Positions 26,020 through 37,093 of a stretch of DNA of 64,000 nucleotides are shown piece after piece. A model generated the notes under the pieces. That model worked only from the letters and a program-made list of their open reading frames with translations, was not told the origin of the DNA and did not search any database. Made by a program: the position numbers and the translations under genes. Position 1 is the first letter of the stretch. The number at the start of each line of letters is the position of its first letter. This DNA is from an uncultured Lachnospiraceae bacterium (lineage in GTDB: Bacteria; Bacillota; Clostridia; Lachnospirales; Lachnospiraceae). Where the stretch lies: NCBI GenBank assembly GCA_947174015.1, contig CAMWHJ010000008.1, positions 1-64,000 of the forward strand, in the 5' to 3' direction.

Positions 26020-26046
26020 GTAACTATTCAGTATCTTAATAGTTAC
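26020..26046. repeat. Solo left arm of the intergenic repeat
   Basis: GTAACTA-N13-TAGTTAC in the secY-adk gap matches the left hairpin of the three-hairpin repeat, including the TTCAGTA start of the loop, but central and right arms are absent. It is either a truncated copy or an independently maintained hairpin. Confidence 0.75.
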
Positions 26047-26107
26047 AAATTTGTTACAAATATTGCCGGGAATCATACGACCCCCAGCAATATTATTACC
26101 AATATTA

Positions 26108-27409
26108 TTAATCATTCAAAAAACCTTTATAATAACGAACCAGCATCTGGGATTCAATCTGTTTCATAGTCTCTAATACAACTCCTACGATAATGATAAG
26201 GGAAGTACCGCCAAAGGTTACATTTGCCCCGAACACACCGTTAAAAAAGATAGGAATTGCTGCTACAATAATCAAACCAACTGCTCCGATAAATATAATG
26301 TTATTGAGAATTCTTGTCAAATAGTCTGATGTTGGTGTACCCGGACGAATACCAGGAATAAATCCTCCTGCCTTCTTTAAATTATTGGCAACCTCCAATG
26401 GATTAAAAGTAATAGAGGTATAGAAGAATGCGAAGAATACCACCAAAACAATATAAACAATTAAACCGATAGAATACTTTAAATTGTTTGGATTACACCA
26501 GTTAGAAGTAGACAAATATTTTACCCACTCGGAACCAGATTTTCCAATCAAAGAAGCAATCACTACCGGGAACTGCATCAGAGAGGAAGCAAAGATGATT
26601 GGAATAACACCTGCTGTGTTGACTTTCAGAGGAATATGTGTTGACTGTCCTCCAACCATTTTTCTGCCCTGCATTTTTTTTGCATACTGAACAGATATTT
26701 TTCTCTCTCCACCCTGTAAAACTACTGTCAGCAATACCGTAAGAATAATGACTGCTGCAATAATTAAAACTGCTAAAATTCCGTAGGCAAGAGTTTTTCC
26801 CTTTACAAAGGCTTCATACAATGTAGCTAAATCTGCTGGGATACGAGAAACAATGTTAATTAACAATACAATTGAAATACCGTTACCAACACCCTTTTCT
26901 GTAATTCTTTCACCAATCCACATAAGCATTGCAGAACCTGCGGTCAAAGTAACCACTACGGTAATTACATTTAATGCATTAAATTCCTGTAATAAGCCCT
27001 TATTGCCAAAACCAACAGCCATGGCAACAGACTGAACTAATGCCAATGCCACTGTCACATATCTTGTAATAGCGGCAATTTTTTTTCTTCCGTCCTCTCC
27101 GTCTTTATGCATTTCTTCTAATTTTGGAATTACAATGGTTAAAAGCTGCATAATAATTGAAGATGTAATGTATGGTGTAATATTTAATGCAAAAATAGAC
27201 ATTTCCATAAAGGAGCCACCGGTGACTGCATTAAAAAAGTTAAATGCGTCACCAGACTGCTGTGCAAACCATTCGGAAAAGTAACTTCTGTTTACACCCG
27301 GAATTGGAAGCTGTGAACCAATTCTAACAACCACTAACATTAAAAATGTATATAAAATCTTAGTTCTAATATCCTTAATTTTAAATGCATTTTTTAGTGT
27401 CTTTAACAT
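26108..27409 (-). CDS. secY: Preprotein translocase subunit SecY
   Basis: The 433-aa protein has ten predicted membrane helices, the plug-region pattern GSQLPIPGVN near the N-terminus and the cytoplasmic loop GFIPGIRPGTPTSDYLTRIL. It forms the Sec channel with SecE and SecG. Its start overlaps the rplO stop, indicating coupling. Confidence 0.98.
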   Translation of the reverse strand: MLKTLKNAFKIKDIRTKILYTFLMLVVVRIGSQLPIPGVNRSYFSEWFAQQSGDAFNFFNAVTGGSFMEMSIFALNITPYITSSIIMQLLTIVIPKLEEMHKDGEDGRKKIAAITRYVTVALALVQSVAMAVGFGNKGLLQEFNALNVITVVVTLTAGSAMLMWIGERITEKGVGNGISIVLLINIVSRIPADLATLYEAFVKGKTLAYGILAVLIIAAVIILTVLLTVVLQGGERKISVQYAKKMQGRKMVGGQSTHIPLKVNTAGVIPIIFASSLMQFPVVIASLIGKSGSEWVKYLSTSNWCNPNNLKYSIGLIVYIVLVVFFAFFYTSITFNPLEVANNLKKAGGFIPGIRPGTPTSDYLTRILNNIIFIGAVGLIIVAAIPIFFNGVFGANVTFGGTSLIIIVGVVLETMKQIESQMLVRYYKGFLND

Positions 27410-27849
27410 TAGATCACCTCTGCTTTTCCACCAAGAGCTTCAATTTTTTCCTTTGCACTTTCGCTGAATGCATTCACTCGAACTGTAAGCTTCTTAGTAA
27501 GTTCTCCATTTCCCAATATCTTTACTCCATCCTTTGGATTCTTTACGATTCCCACTTCCATTAATGTATCAACGGATACTACTGCATCATTGTCAAATAC
27601 TTCAAGAGCGCTTAAATTGATACCAACAATTTCCTTGTGGTTGTAGTTGGTAAAGCCTCTCTTTGGAATTCTTCTGTATAATGGCATCTGACCACCTTCA
27701 AAGCCTGGTCTTGGAGCTCCGGAACGAGCCTTCTGTCCCTTATGACCTTTACCGGCTGTCTTACCGTTTCCTGAACCATGTCCACGTCCACGTCTGAATC
27801 TATCTCCCTGCTTAGAACCTTCTGCAGGTCTTAAATTTGATAAGTCCAT
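27409..27849 (-). CDS. rplO: 50S ribosomal protein L15
   Basis: The 146-aa protein has the Gly/Arg-rich N-terminal extension ([20 protein letters not shown]) that threads into 23S rRNA, and the C-terminal globular domain. AAGGAGG precedes the ATG. It sits between rpmD and secY as usual. Confidence 0.98.
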   Translation of the reverse strand: MDLSNLRPAEGSKQGDRFRRGRGHGSGNGKTAGKGHKGQKARSGAPRPGFEGGQMPLYRRIPKRGFTNYNHKEIVGINLSALEVFDNDAVVSVDTLMEVGIVKNPKDGVKILGNGELTKKLTVRVNAFSESAKEKIEALGGKAEVI

Positions 27850-27872
27850 TTTGACACCTCCTTATCTGAATC

Positions 27873-28055
27873 TTAGATTTCTTCTACTTTCACTAAATGT
27901 CTTACCTGCTGAATCATACCTCTAACGGCTGCATTATCCGGCATTTCTACTGTCTTGTTAAGCTTCTTTAAACCTAAAGCAGCTACGGTAGCCTTATGCT
28001 TTGGAATAGCACCGATTGTAGATTTCACTAATGTGATTTTTAATTTATCTGCCAT
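27873..28055 (-). CDS. rpmD: 50S ribosomal protein L30
   Basis: The 60-aa protein starts MADKLKITLVKSTIGAIPKH and matches bacterial L30 in size and sequence. It binds 23S rRNA domain II. ATAGGAGG precedes the ATG. Confidence 0.97.
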   Translation of the reverse strand: MADKLKITLVKSTIGAIPKHKATVAALGLKKLNKTVEMPDNAAVRGMIQQVRHLVKVEEI

Positions 28056-28084
28056 CTCGATTTCCTCCTATCGCTTCCCGGCAA

Positions 28085-28594
28085 TTAACCAAGAATTTCC
28101 TCAACAGACTTACCACGAAGCGCTGCTACTTCTTCCGGTTTCTTTAACTGACGTAAGCCTTCAATGGTAGCAAGTACAACGTTCTGCTTATTATTAGAAC
28201 CTAATGATTTTGTACGGATGTTCTTGATTCCTGCCAGTTCAAGTACAGAACGAGCCGGACCACCAGCGATAACACCAGTACCTTCCGGAGCCTTCTTTAA
28301 TAATACAGAGGCACTTCCGAATTTTCCGATAAAATCATGTGTAATACTGTTATTTTCATCCATAGCAACATTAACTAACTTTTTCATTGCATCTTCTTTT
28401 CCCTTGCGGATAGCTTCTGGAATTTCCGTTGCCTTTCCAAGTCCTGCTCCTACGTGACCATTACCATCGCCAACTACTACTAATGCTGTGAAACGGAAGT
28501 TACGACCACCCTTTACAACCTTAGTTACACGTTTGATTGACACTACTTTTTCCTGCAATTCTAACTGACTAGCATCAATGATTGTATGTCTCAT
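28085..28594 (-). CDS. rpsE: 30S ribosomal protein S5
   Basis: The 169-aa protein has the double-stranded RNA-binding domain ([20 protein letters not shown]) and the C-terminal domain [19 protein letters not shown]. It helps decoding fidelity and mRNA helicase activity of the 30S. GGGAGG precedes the ATG. Confidence 0.98.
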   Translation of the reverse strand: MRHTIIDASQLELQEKVVSIKRVTKVVKGGRNFRFTALVVVGDGNGHVGAGLGKATEIPEAIRKGKEDAMKKLVNVAMDENNSITHDFIGKFGSASVLLKKAPEGTGVIAGGPARSVLELAGIKNIRTKSLGSNNKQNVVLATIEGLRQLKKPEEVAALRGKSVEEILG

Positions 28595-28613
28595 GCGTCT
28601 TTTCCTCCCTTTC

Positions 28614-28982
28614 CTAGAATTCTAAGCCAGCTTCTCTGGCTGCATCTGCTAATGCTTGAATTTTACCATGGTAAACAAATCCGCCTCTGTCAAATACAAC
28701 TTCTTTGATACCTTTTTCCAGTGCTCTCTTAGCAATCATTGTTCCTACACATGCTGCTGCATCAACGTTGTTTGTCTTTTCTACCTGAGCCTTTACATCC
28801 TTGTCCAAGGTGGATGCTGCGACTAAAGTATTTCCGACTGTATCGTCAATAATCTGAGCATACATGTGATTGTTACTTCGAAACACAGCTAAACGTGGTC
28901 TTTCGGCTGTACCGCTGAAACGATTACGAATTCTTCTATGTTTTTTTAAACGAACTTCTGTTCTTGATTTCTTACTAACCAT
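28614..28982 (-). CDS. rplR: 50S ribosomal protein L18
   Basis: The 122-aa protein [20 protein letters not shown] carries the 5S rRNA-binding core ([20 protein letters not shown]). A GTG two codons earlier is also open, but AAGGAG is 9 nt from the ATG at 28982 and only 3 nt from the GTG, so the ATG is preferred. Confidence 0.97.
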   Translation of the reverse strand: MVSKKSRTEVRLKKHRRIRNRFSGTAERPRLAVFRSNNHMYAQIIDDTVGNTLVAASTLDKDVKAQVEKTNNVDAAACVGTMIAKRALEKGIKEVVFDRGGFVYHGKIQALADAAREAGLEF

Positions 28983-28999
28983 TCTCACACACTCCTTAA

Positions 29000-29542
29000 T
29001 TATTTCTTACCAGTCTTACCAACTTTACGTCTGATTGTTTCATCAGCATACTTAATACCTTTGCCCTTGTATGGTTCCGGTCTTCTCTTATCTCTGATTT
29101 CAGCTGCATATTGGCCAACTTTTTCTTTATCAATTCCTTTGATGGTGATTTTGTTCTGTCCTTCTACCACAGACTCAAGACCTTCTGGATCTTCCATCTC
29201 CACAGGATGTGAGTAACCTAAAGCTAAGACAAGCTTCTTGCCCTGCTTCTGAGCTCTATAACCTACACCATTTACTTCAAGTACCTTTTCGTAACCGTCA
29301 GTTACACCAACCACCATGTTGTTGATTAAGGTTCTTGTTAAACCGTGTAAAGATTTCATCTTCTTTAAGTCGTTTGGTCTGGTTACTACGATTTCACCGT
29401 TCTCTGACTTAATTTCCATTTCTGCCGGCAACACTCTTTCCAGTGTTCCCTTTGGACCTTTTACAGTCACTTTGTTATTTTCTGCTATATCAACTGTTAC
29501 GCCAGCCGGAATAGCGATTGGCATTCTTCCTATACGTGACAT
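29000..29542 (-). CDS. rplF: 50S ribosomal protein L6
   Basis: The 180-aa protein [19 protein letters not shown] has two tandem L6 domains and the C-terminal signature [15 protein letters not shown]. It lies near the factor-binding site of the 50S. AGGAGG precedes the ATG. Confidence 0.98.
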   Translation of the reverse strand: MSRIGRMPIAIPAGVTVDIAENNKVTVKGPKGTLERVLPAEMEIKSENGEIVVTRPNDLKKMKSLHGLTRTLINNMVVGVTDGYEKVLEVNGVGYRAQKQGKKLVLALGYSHPVEMEDPEGLESVVEGQNKITIKGIDKEKVGQYAAEIRDKRRPEPYKGKGIKYADETIRRKVGKTGKK

Positions 29543-29607
29543 GCCCGTACCTCCTATTTTTGATTGAAAATAATCTATTATCTATTAAAATTTTATTGGT
29601 TAAATGT

Positions 29608-30009
29608 CTACCAAATAAATGCTAATACTTCTCCACCTACATTCATTTTTCTGGCTTCTTTATCTGTTACCACACCTTTATTGGTGGAAACGATTGCAAT
29701 ACCCAGTCCGCCGAGAACCTTTGGTAAATCTTCTGCATTTGCGTATACACGAAGACCTGGTTTGGAGATTCTCTTAAGTCCTGTAATAATTTTTTCATTT
29801 TTATCCTTACCGTATTTTAATTCAATACGGATTGTCTTAAAACTACCATCTTCAATAATTTCGTATTTTTTGATGTATCCTTCATCTAAGAGAATCTTAG
29901 CGATAGACTCTTTCATCTTGGAAGATGGTACATCTACTGTATCATGCTTAGCAGTATTTGCATTACGGATTCTTGTAAGCATATCTGCGATTGGATCGCT
30001 CATTGTCAT
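29608..30009 (-). CDS. rpsH: 30S ribosomal protein S8
   Basis: The 133-aa protein [20 protein letters not shown] ends with the motif [20 protein letters not shown]. It binds helix 21 of 16S rRNA and in some bacteria represses the spc operon. AAAGGAGG precedes the ATG. A 65-bp gap follows before rplF. Confidence 0.98.
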   Translation of the reverse strand: MTMSDPIADMLTRIRNANTAKHDTVDVPSSKMKESIAKILLDEGYIKKYEIIEDGSFKTIRIELKYGKDKNEKIITGLKRISKPGLRVYANAEDLPKVLGGLGIAIVSTNKGVVTDKEARKMNVGGEVLAFIW

Positions 30010-30033
30010 TTTAAGTTGCCTCCTTTCTTACTT

Positions 30034-30219
30034 TTACCAGCTTGATTTCTTTACGCCTGGTATCTGGCCTTTATAAGCTAATTCACGGAAACAGATTCTG
30101 CAGATTCCGTATTTTCTTAAAACAGAATGTGGACGGCCACAAATGTTACAGCGTGTGTACTCTCTGGTAGAAAACTTCTGCTTGCGCTGCTGTTTTACTT
30201 TCATTGATGTTTTAGCCAT
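30034..30219 (-). CDS. rpsN: 30S ribosomal protein S14, type Z
   Basis: The 61-aa protein carries Cys24, Cys27, Cys40 and Cys43, the zinc-binding C+ form, and ends [11 protein letters not shown]. It belongs to the 30S head near S3 and S10. Confidence 0.98.
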   Translation of the reverse strand: MAKTSMKVKQQRKQKFSTREYTRCNICGRPHSVLRKYGICRICFRELAYKGQIPGVKKSSW

Positions 30220-30234
30220 AGAATTTCCCTCCTA

Positions 30235-30774
30235 TTATTTCTCAAACGGCATGTTGAACAATGTCAATAATTCACGAGCTTCTTCATCAGTGTTGGCAGT
30301 AGTAACAAAGATAATATCCATACCTCTTACCTTGTCAACCTTATCATACTCGATTTCCGGGAAAATCAACTGTTCTTTAATACCAAGAGCATAATTTCCT
30401 CTGCCATCAAATGCATTTGGATTAATACCTCTAAAGTCACGAACACGAGGCAATGCTAAGTTAATTAAGCGGTCAGCGAACTCATACATCTTCTCGCCTC
30501 TTAATGTAACCTTACATCCGATTGGCATGCCTTCTCTGATTTTAAAGTTAGCAACTGATTTCTTAGCTCTTGTCAGAACTGCCTTCTGACCTGTGATAAT
30601 CTCTAAGTCTTTAATGGCTGAATCTAAGATTTTAGCGTTCTCTTTTGCTTCACCGATACCCATATTGATTACAATTTTATCAATCTTAGGTACCTGCATT
30701 ACATTCTTATATCCAAATTTCTTTGTCATCGCTTCCACGATTTCATTATCATAAACTTCTCTAAGTCTGCTCAC
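30235..30774 (-). CDS. rplE: 50S ribosomal protein L5
   Basis: The 179-aa protein begins (GTG) [20 protein letters not shown] and includes [20 protein letters not shown]. It binds 5S rRNA. The frame is open nine codons further upstream, but GAGAGGAGG lies 7 nt before the GTG at 30774 and the resulting length equals the family standard. Confidence 0.97.
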   Translation of the reverse strand: MSRLREVYDNEIVEAMTKKFGYKNVMQVPKIDKIVINMGIGEAKENAKILDSAIKDLEIITGQKAVLTRAKKSVANFKIREGMPIGCKVTLRGEKMYEFADRLINLALPRVRDFRGINPNAFDGRGNYALGIKEQLIFPEIEYDKVDKVRGMDIIFVTTANTDEEARELLTLFNMPFEK

Positions 30775-30793
30775 GTCTTGACCTCCTCTCTGA

Positions 30794-31105
30794 TTAATCA
30801 ATCACTTCGCCTGTTGATTTTGCGTAACGTACCTTCTTATCTCCATTCATCTTAAAACCGATTCTGGTTGGCTTGCCATTAGCAAGATACATAACATTTG
30901 ATAAATCAATAGGTCCTTCCTGATGAACAATTCCGCCTGCCTGGTTAGCTGCACTTGGCTTTGTATGCTTTGTAATCATATTTACGCCTTCCACTAAGCA
31001 TGTATTGTTCTTTGCATTAACAGCAATAACTTTGCCTTCTTTGTCTTTATCTTTACCAGCGATAACCTTTACAGTATCGCCCTTTTTAATTTTGATTGTT
31101 GCCAT
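30794..31105 (-). CDS. rplX: 50S ribosomal protein L24
   Basis: The 103-aa protein has the KOW motif at its N-terminus ([20 protein letters not shown]) and the family segment [13 protein letters not shown]. It is an assembly initiator of the 50S. The ATG at 31105, 8 nt after AAGGAGG, is chosen over an open GTG three codons upstream. Confidence 0.97.
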   Translation of the reverse strand: MATIKIKKGDTVKVIAGKDKDKEGKVIAVNAKNNTCLVEGVNMITKHTKPSAANQAGGIVHQEGPIDLSNVMYLANGKPTRIGFKMNGDKKVRYAKSTGEVID

Positions 31106-31118
31106 CACCTGCACCTCC

Positions 31119-31487
31119 TTATAATACTTCAGGAGCTAAGGAAACAATCTTCATGAACTGTTTTTCTCTAAGCTCTCTAGCTACTGGTCCAAAGATACGA
31201 GTTCCTCTTGGAGTCTTGTCATCTTTGATAATTACTGCAGCATTTTCATCAAATTTAATATAGGAACCATCTTTACGACGTGCACCCTTTACTGTACGCA
31301 CAACTACTGCCTTCACAACATCACCTTTCTTTACAACACCGCCTGGTGTTGCATCTTTGACAGTAGCAACGATTATATCACCAATATTCGCATATCTTCT
31401 TGTTGAACCACCCATAACGCGGATACATAATAATTCTTTTGCACCTGTGTTATCAGCCACTTTCAATCTACTTTCCTGCTGAATCAT
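31119..31487 (-). CDS. rplN: 50S ribosomal protein L14
   Basis: The 122-aa protein [20 protein letters not shown] contains the L14 signature [17 protein letters not shown] and ends [10 protein letters not shown]. It forms part of bridge B5/B8 between subunits. Confidence 0.98.
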   Translation of the reverse strand: MIQQESRLKVADNTGAKELLCIRVMGGSTRRYANIGDIIVATVKDATPGGVVKKGDVVKAVVVRTVKGARRKDGSYIKFDENAAVIIKDDKTPRGTRIFGPVARELREKQFMKIVSLAPEVL

Positions 31488-31506
31488 GCGGGTAACCTCC
31501 TTCGAA

Positions 31507-31764
31507 TTATTTAGCCTTTTCCATAACTTCTACAAGACGCCATCTCTTATCCTTAGATAATGGTCTTGTTTCCATTACTTTCACAATATCGCCAATGTTA
31601 CACTCATTATTTTCATCATGAGCCTTTAATTTATAAGTTCTCTTTACAATCTTGTTGTATAAAGGATGCTTTACATGGTCTTCTACTGCAACAACAATTG
31701 TCTTCTGCATTTTATTGCTAACTACTTTACCTGTACGAGTTTTTCTAAGGTTTCTTTCTTCCAC
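31507..31764 (-). CDS. rpsQ: 30S ribosomal protein S17
   Basis: The 85-aa OB-fold protein contains [20 protein letters not shown] and the segment [20 protein letters not shown]. The start is GTG (31764) behind AAAGGAG. It is an early 16S rRNA binder. Confidence 0.98.
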   Translation of the reverse strand: MEERNLRKTRTGKVVSNKMQKTIVVAVEDHVKHPLYNKIVKRTYKLKAHDENNECNIGDIVKVMETRPLSKDKRWRLVEVMEKAK

Positions 31765-31824
31765 AACAATTATCTCCTTTCTATATTCTTATATAAGAAT
31801 CTGCTGTCGGATGAAGCATATCTA

Positions 31825-32034
31825 TTATTCTGCGCTTGCCTGTCCTTGTGCAATAACTGTCTGGATTCTGGCAATATTTCTTCTAACTTCTTTGATTCTG
31901 CTGGTATTGTCTAACTGATTTGTTGCGTTCTGGAATCTCAAGTTGAAGAGTTCCTTCTTAGCAGCTACTAATTCTTCATTCAATGAAGCCAAGTCCTGGC
32001 TTCTTAAATCTTTTACATATTCATTAATTTTCAC
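31825..32034 (-). CDS. rpmC: 50S ribosomal protein L29
   Basis: The helical protein (about 69 aa; [20 protein letters not shown]) ends [19 protein letters not shown]. Two GTG codons could start it: 32034 gives the usual MK-x-N start, and 32043 adds three residues. GAAGGCGG lies upstream of both. It overlaps the rplP end and sits at the tunnel exit beside L23. Confidence 0.93.
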   Translation of the reverse strand: MKINEYVKDLRSQDLASLNEELVAAKKELFNLRFQNATNQLDNTSRIKEVRRNIARIQTVIAQGQASAE

Positions 32035-32461
32035 TGTTGTCACCGCCTTCTAAATCTGCACGAGAAACAATTTTACACTTACATGGCAACTTATGTGTTG
32101 CAAGACGTAAAGCTTCTCTCGCTGTTTCCTCTGCTACTCCAGAAATTTCGAACATTACACGTCCTGGTTTCACTACCGCTACCCAGTACTCTAAGCTACC
32201 CTTACCGGAACCCATACGAGTTTCTGCCGGCTTTGTTGTTACCGGCTTATCCGGGAAAATTTTAATCCAAACTTTACCACCACGCTTAATATAACGTGTC
32301 ATGGCAATACGGGCTGCCTCTATCTGATTTGAACGAATCCAACATGGCTCTAATGCTACAATACCATATTCACCATAAGTAATCTTATTACCTCTTGTAG
32401 CCTTACCTGCCATAGAACCTCTAAACTGCTTTCTGCGTTTTACTCTTTTTGGCATTAACAT
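32024..32461 (-). CDS. rplP: 50S ribosomal protein L16
   Basis: The 145-aa protein [20 protein letters not shown] contains [15 protein letters not shown] core ([20 protein letters not shown]). It contacts the A-site tRNA. Two near ATGs exist; 32461 overlaps the rpsC stop as TAATG and has the better spacing to GGGAG, indicating translational coupling. Confidence 0.96.
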   Translation of the reverse strand: MLMPKRVKRRKQFRGSMAGKATRGNKITYGEYGIVALEPCWIRSNQIEAARIAMTRYIKRGGKVWIKIFPDKPVTTKPAETRMGSGKGSLEYWVAVVKPGRVMFEISGVAEETAREALRLATHKLPCKCKIVSRADLEGGDNSEN

Positions 32462-33123
32462 TATTTATCGCTCCCTTCCTTGTCTGCCTTAGTAGGAAGA
32501 ACTTCGCCCTTGTAAATCCAAACTTTAACACCTAACTTACCGTAGGTTGTGTCTGCTTCTGCGAAGCCGTAATCAATATCTGCTCTCAATGTCTGAAGTG
32601 GAATTGTTCCTTCGCTGTAAAACTCGGTACGAGCCATATCGGCACCGCCAACACGTCCGGAAACGGCTGTCTTAATTCCCTTTGCACCAGACTTCATGGT
32701 TCTGGACATAGTAGATTTCATTGCTCTACGGAAAGATACACGATTCTCCAACTGAAGTGCAATGTTTTCTGCAACTAACTGTGCATCCTTATCCGGTCTC
32801 TTAACTTCCTTGATATCTACAACAAGTTTCTTGTTGTTTGTGATAAGCTTTGCAAGCTCTTTTTTGGTCTTTTCGATCTCTTCTCCGCCTTTACCGATGA
32901 CAACACCCGGTTTTGCTGTGTGGATAATAATCTTTACTCTGTCCGATGCTCTCTCGATTTCGATTTTTGCGATACCGGCACTGTATAATTTATTCTTTAA
33001 AAATTTTCTAATATTATAATCTTCTACAAGGAAATCTGAGAAGTCTGCATCTGCATACCACTTAGAATCCCAATCCTTGATAACACCGACTCTTAAGCCG
33101 TGAGGATTAACTTTCTGTCCCAT
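32461..33123 (-). CDS. rpsC: 30S ribosomal protein S3
   Basis: The 220-aa protein [20 protein letters not shown] has the KH domain ([20 protein letters not shown]) and the C-terminal S3 domain ([17 protein letters not shown]). It lines the mRNA entry channel. AAGGAGG precedes the ATG. Confidence 0.98.
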   Translation of the reverse strand: MGQKVNPHGLRVGVIKDWDSKWYADADFSDFLVEDYNIRKFLKNKLYSAGIAKIEIERASDRVKIIIHTAKPGVVIGKGGEEIEKTKKELAKLITNNKKLVVDIKEVKRPDKDAQLVAENIALQLENRVSFRRAMKSTMSRTMKSGAKGIKTAVSGRVGGADMARTEFYSEGTIPLQTLRADIDYGFAEADTTYGKLGVKVWIYKGEVLPTKADKEGSDK

Positions 33124-33137
33124 GATTACCCTCCTTC

Positions 33138-33524
33138 TTATCTTTCATTCAGCACGATAGTGATGTGGCTTGTTCTCTTTTCGATTCTATAAGCTCTACC
33201 CTGTGCTCTCGGTCTGATTCTTTTCATTGTTGGTCCTTTATTTGCATAACACTCTTCAATATAAAGATTGTCGATGTTCATACCATTATTATTCTCAGCA
33301 TTTGCCATTGCTGATTCCAATAATTTCTTTATTACACTAGAAGCATATCTTGGATTGTACTCTAAAATACCAAGTGCTGTCTGTACGTCTTTACCTCTGA
33401 TGGCATCTAATACGAAACATGCTTTCTGAACAGATACTCTCGCATAGCTTAACTTAGCGGATGGTCTGGTATCTTTCTGTGCATTTCTCTCTCTCTTGAT
33501 TTGGGATCTATGTCCTCTTGCCAT
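33138..33524 (-). CDS. rplV: 50S ribosomal protein L22
   Basis: The 128-aa protein contains the conserved tip and core [20 protein letters not shown] of L22, whose loop lines the peptide exit tunnel and is a macrolide-resistance site. AAAGGAGG precedes the ATG. Confidence 0.98.
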   Translation of the reverse strand: MARGHRSQIKRERNAQKDTRPSAKLSYARVSVQKACFVLDAIRGKDVQTALGILEYNPRYASSVIKKLLESAMANAENNNGMNIDNLYIEECYANKGPTMKRIRPRAQGRAYRIEKRTSHITIVLNER

Positions 33525-33550
33525 GAGTGAAGCCTCCTTTCACTTTCCAA

Positions 33551-33832
33551 TTATCTAACCTTAGATTTCTTTTCGTCTTTTCCGTGTCCTCTGTAAGTTC
33601 TTGTTGCTACAAACTCACCGAGCTTATGTCCTACCATATCTTCTGTGATATATACAGGTACATGCTTTCTTCCGTCGTGAACAGCGATTGTGTGTCCTAC
33701 GAACTGTGGGAAGATAGTAGAACGACGTGACCATGTCTTGATGACCTGCTTCTGGTCAGCAGCGTTCATAGCATCAACCTTCTTTAAAAGACTTGCGTCT
33801 GCGAATGGTCCTTTTTTCAATGATCTTGCCAT
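33551..33832 (-). CDS. rpsS: 30S ribosomal protein S19
   Basis: The 93-aa protein [20 protein letters not shown] includes [20 protein letters not shown], the S19 signature. It pairs with S13 in the 30S head. AAGGAGG precedes the ATG. Confidence 0.98.
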   Translation of the reverse strand: MARSLKKGPFADASLLKKVDAMNAADQKQVIKTWSRRSTIFPQFVGHTIAVHDGRKHVPVYITEDMVGHKLGEFVATRTYRGHGKDEKKSKVR

Positions 33833-33844
33833 GGGTTTACCTCC

Positions 33845-34690
33845 TTATTTCATAGCCTTTCCGTCTCTTCTTCTTACGATATACTTATTAGAGTGCTTGT
33901 TCTTCTTTCTTGTCTTTAAGCCAAGAGCTGGTTTACCCCAAGGTGTACATGGACCCGGACGACCAATACCAGTCTTACCTTCACCACCACCATGTGGATG
34001 GTCATTGGGATTCATAACAGAACCACGAACAGTAGGTCTAATACCCATGTGACGTTTACGACCAGCTTTACCGATATTAATCAGATTGTGGTCAGCATTT
34101 CCGATGGTACCAATGGTTGCTCTGCAGGTGATTGGCACCATTCTCATTTCTCCGGATGGAAGTCTTAAGGTTGCATACTTTCCTTCCTTAGCCATCAACT
34201 GGGCACCGTTACCTGCGGAACGAACTAACTGTCCGCCCTTGCCCGGATGTAATTCGATATTATGAATCATGGTACCTACCGGAATTTCAGAAAGCGGTAA
34301 GCAGTTTCCTAATCTAACTTCTGCTTCTGCTCCGCTCATAACTGTCATGCCGTCTGTCAAACCTTCCGGAGCAAGAATGTAGGATTTTGCACCGTTTGCA
34401 TAACAGAGCAATGCAATGTTAGCTGTTCTGTTTGGGTCATACTCGATACCAATTACGGTAGCCGGGATGCCATCAAACTTATTTCTCTTAAAATCGATAA
34501 TTCTATATTTTCTTCTGGAACCGCCTCCGCGGTGTCTCACTGTGATTTTACCTTGATTATTACGACCTGCGTTCTTCTTCAAAGATACAACCAGACTTTT
34601 CTCTGGTGTCTTCTTTGTGATTTCAGAGAAATCAGAACCAGTCATATGTCTTCTGGAAGGTGTATATGGGTTATAACTTTTGATTCCCAT
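33845..34690 (-). CDS. rplB: 50S ribosomal protein L2
   Basis: The 281-aa protein [20 protein letters not shown] contains [16 protein letters not shown] and the peptidyl-transferase-proximal signature [14 protein letters not shown]. The start at 34690 follows AAAGGAG; six further codons upstream are open but have no site. Confidence 0.98.
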   Translation of the reverse strand: MGIKSYNPYTPSRRHMTGSDFSEITKKTPEKSLVVSLKKNAGRNNQGKITVRHRGGGSRRKYRIIDFKRNKFDGIPATVIGIEYDPNRTANIALLCYANGAKSYILAPEGLTDGMTVMSGAEAEVRLGNCLPLSEIPVGTMIHNIELHPGKGGQLVRSAGNGAQLMAKEGKYATLRLPSGEMRMVPITCRATIGTIGNADHNLINIGKAGRKRHMGIRPTVRGSVMNPNDHPHGGGEGKTGIGRPGPCTPWGKPALGLKTRKKNKHSNKYIVRRRDGKAMK

Positions 34691-34766
34691 TACTGTCTCT
34701 CCTTTCATTTTCCTTATTTATTGTCGTGCTTTGTTTGCACATAGTTACTAAAGATGGTTCATAAGT

Positions 34767-35066
34767 CTACAGACCTTCAAAAATTTCGATATCTTTGCTG
34801 TCTTCTGTCAACTGAACGATTGCTTTCTTTCTCTTTGCCGTCTTTCCAACAACCATTCCACGTCTCTTGCTCTTTCCGTCTAAGTTCATGGTATTTACCT
34901 TTTCCACCTTAGTACCCGGAAACATCTTTTCAACAGCTTCCTTAATCATAGTCTTGTTTGCTTCAGTGTGTACATAAAATGTGTACTTCTTTTCTCCCAT
35001 AGCATTCATACTTTTTTCAGTAATTACCGGCTTAAGGATTACATCATAATACTGGACATTTGCCAT
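34767..35066 (-). CDS. rplW: 50S ribosomal protein L23
   Basis: The 99-aa protein contains [20 protein letters not shown] and [19 protein letters not shown]. It sits at the tunnel exit and docks trigger factor and SRP. Its ATG overlaps the rplD stop. Confidence 0.98.
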   Translation of the reverse strand: MANVQYYDVILKPVITEKSMNAMGEKKYTFYVHTEANKTMIKEAVEKMFPGTKVEKVNTMNLDGKSKRRGMVVGKTAKRKKAIVQLTEDSKDIEIFEGL

Positions 35067-35686
35067 TATGCATACACCTCCTCGATGGTTTCTACTGCTG
35101 CCTTTGTTACGATAACAGTGTTGTATTTTAAGATGTCATATACGTTGATTGTGTTAGTTAATGCTGTCTTAACATCCGGAATATTTCTTGCGGAAAGAAT
35201 TACGTTGGTATCATTATCATTTAAAACCACCAATGCCTTATTTACATTTAAGTTTTTTAATACCGCTGCAAATTTCTTTGTCTTAACTTCATCTAACTTT
35301 AATTCGTCTAATACGATGAACTTATTTTCCTGAACCTTAGATGTCAGTACGGACTTAAGAGCCGCTCTCTTTTCTTTCTTATTTAATTTGAAAGAATAAT
35401 CTCTTGGTGTTGGTGCAAATACCACACCACCGCCAGTCCATTGCGGAGCTCTGATGGAACCCTGTCTTGCATGTCCTGTTCCTTTTTGTCTCCATGGCTT
35501 TCTTCCGCCGCCGGATACTTCAGAACGTGTCTTTGCTTTCTGTGTACCCTGACGCTTGTTTGCCAACTGCTGAACAACAGCCATGTGTACTAAATGTTCA
35601 TTTATTTTCGCACCGAAGATAGCATCATTCAATTCCATTTTGCCAACTTCACTGCCTTCCATATTGTAAACAGATACGTTTGCCAT
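35066..35686 (-). CDS. rplD: 50S ribosomal protein L4
   Basis: The 206-aa protein has the tunnel loop with [20 protein letters not shown] and [20 protein letters not shown]4 lines the exit tunnel and in enterobacteria regulates the S10 operon; the long leader upstream of rpsJ raises the possibility of feedback here too. AAAGGAGG precedes the ATG. Confidence 0.98.
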   Translation of the reverse strand: MANVSVYNMEGSEVGKMELNDAIFGAKINEHLVHMAVVQQLANKRQGTQKAKTRSEVSGGGRKPWRQKGTGHARQGSIRAPQWTGGGVVFAPTPRDYSFKLNKKEKRAALKSVLTSKVQENKFIVLDELKLDEVKTKKFAAVLKNLNVNKALVVLNDNDTNVILSARNIPDVKTALTNTINVYDILKYNTVIVTKAAVETIEEVYA

Positions 35687-35713
35687 CTGTATATTCCTCC
35701 TTTCCTATAAAGC

Positions 35714-36379
35714 TTATTTGCCTGACTTTACAGTTTCTTTAATTGTTACTAAAGATTTCTTAGGTCCTGGAACAGCACCCTTCACTAAAAGTAAATTCTT
35801 GTCTGCTTCCACTCTTACAATTTCAAGATTCTGAATTGTAATCTTCTTGCATCCCATATGTCCTGGCATCTTCTTGCCTTTAAATACTTTACTTGGACTG
35901 GAACATGCACCGTTGGAACCTGCATGACGATGGAACTTGGAACCATGAGCCATAGGTCCTCTGGACTGTCCATGTCTCTTGATTGCACCCTGGAATCCCT
36001 TACCTTTTGAGATTGCAGTTGCATCTACCTTATCTCCTGCTGCAAATACATCTGCCTTGATTTCCTGTGCAACCGTGTATTCTTCAGCGTTGTCAACTCT
36101 AAATTCTTTTACATATCTCTTTGCAGATACACCGGCTTTCTTGAAGTGACCTTCCTCTGCCTTGTTGACACCATGTCTGTGTACCATTTTTCCGTCAACA
36201 TACTTTGTTTTCTTGTCAACGAAACCAACCTGCACTGCACTGTAACCATCATTTTCAACGGTCTTAACCTGTGTTACTACACATGGACCAGCCTGCAATA
36301 CAGTTACCGGAACTAACACGCCATCTTCATTGAAAATCTGTGTCATTCCAATTTTCGTAGCTAAAATTGCCTTGTTCAT
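35714..36379 (-). CDS. rplC: 50S ribosomal protein L3
   Basis: The 221-aa protein [20 protein letters not shown] contains the central extension [20 protein letters not shown] and [20 protein letters not shown]. It is an early 50S assembly protein close to the peptidyl transferase centre. AGGAGG precedes the ATG. Confidence 0.98.
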   Translation of the reverse strand: MNKAILATKIGMTQIFNEDGVLVPVTVLQAGPCVVTQVKTVENDGYSAVQVGFVDKKTKYVDGKMVHRHGVNKAEEGHFKKAGVSAKRYVKEFRVDNAEEYTVAQEIKADVFAAGDKVDATAISKGKGFQGAIKRHGQSRGPMAHGSKFHRHAGSNGACSSPSKVFKGKKMPGHMGCKKITIQNLEIVRVEADKNLLLVKGAVPGPKKSLVTIKETVKSGK

Positions 36380-36497
36380 TTCTTTACCTCCTGTTTTTAT
36401 CTACAGCGGATTACCTTTTATTGATAATCATCCTAGAAAATGCATTTCGTAAATTCTATATGCATTAAGGATTGTTACTGTCCTAATTTCTTTGAAC

Positions 36498-36815
36498 TTA
36501 TTTGTTCTTCATTTTGATATCGATGTATACACCGGCAGGCATTTCCAATCTGGATAATGCTTCTACCACCTTCTGATTTGGTGTTGTGATATCAATAAGT
36601 CTTTTATGAGTTCTCTGCTCAAACTGCTCTCTGGAATCTTTGTACTTGTGTACTGCCCTCAGGATTGTTACTACTTCCTTCTTTGTAGGTAATGGTACCG
36701 GACCACTCACCTGAGCTCCGTTCTTCTTTACAGTTTCAATAAGTTTTTTGGCAGAAGCATCGATTAACTGATGATCGTATGCTTTTAATGTGATTCTCAT
36801 TACTTGACTTGCCAT
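36498..36815 (-). CDS. rpsJ: 30S ribosomal protein S10
   Basis: The 105-aa protein [20 protein letters not shown] includes [18 protein letters not shown]. It is the first gene of the supercluster and, as NusE, also serves antitermination. AAAAGGAGG lies upstream of the ATG. It is preceded by a leader of about 240 nt with strong secondary structure. Confidence 0.98.
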   Translation of the reverse strand: MASQVMRITLKAYDHQLIDASAKKLIETVKKNGAQVSGPVPLPTKKEVVTILRAVHKYKDSREQFEQRTHKRLIDITTPNQKVVEALSRLEMPAGVYIDIKMKNK

Positions 36816-36852
36816 AAAAAAAGTCGCCTCCTTTTCGCACTTAACTTTCAGT

Positions 36853-36966
36853 ACGACAAGCGGTGACTGTACACGTTCCCGCGTGTATCACAATTTAGTT
36901 ACACGCATTGTTTCAACCTTATGTTTTATAAGATCTCTGTTAATTTGTATACAGTGACTTGTCGTC
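36853..36966 (-). promoter_or_regulatory. Structured S10-operon leader
   Basis: On the minus strand ACGACAAG (complement of 36958-36965) pairs with CTTGTCGT (complement of 36853-36860), and the adjacent ACTGTA/TACAGT segments extend the stem, closing a roughly 110-nt domain. Inside is the hairpin ACACG-CGGGAA-CGTGT just before the rpsJ ribosome-binding site. Such an arrangement fits autogenous control or an antitermination leader, but no known family is recognised with certainty. Confidence 0.55.
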
Positions 36967-37064
36967 AGTTTCCTAACTTGACATTCGCTCCACGGAAAAC
37001 CTGCAGAGATTTGCATCCCGACAGCAACCTCACGCTTCACAGCTATCATGCCACAGCAATAGTT

Positions 37065-37093
37065 AGTATATCGGATATCGGAAGATATTTCAA
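37065..37093 (-). promoter_or_regulatory. Promoter of the ribosomal supercluster
   Basis: TTGAAA (complement of 37088-37093), a 17-bp spacer and TATACT (complement of 37065-37070) give a near-consensus sigma-A promoter on the minus strand. Initiation would be near 37058, leaving about 240 nt of leader ahead of rpsJ. Confidence 0.75.
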
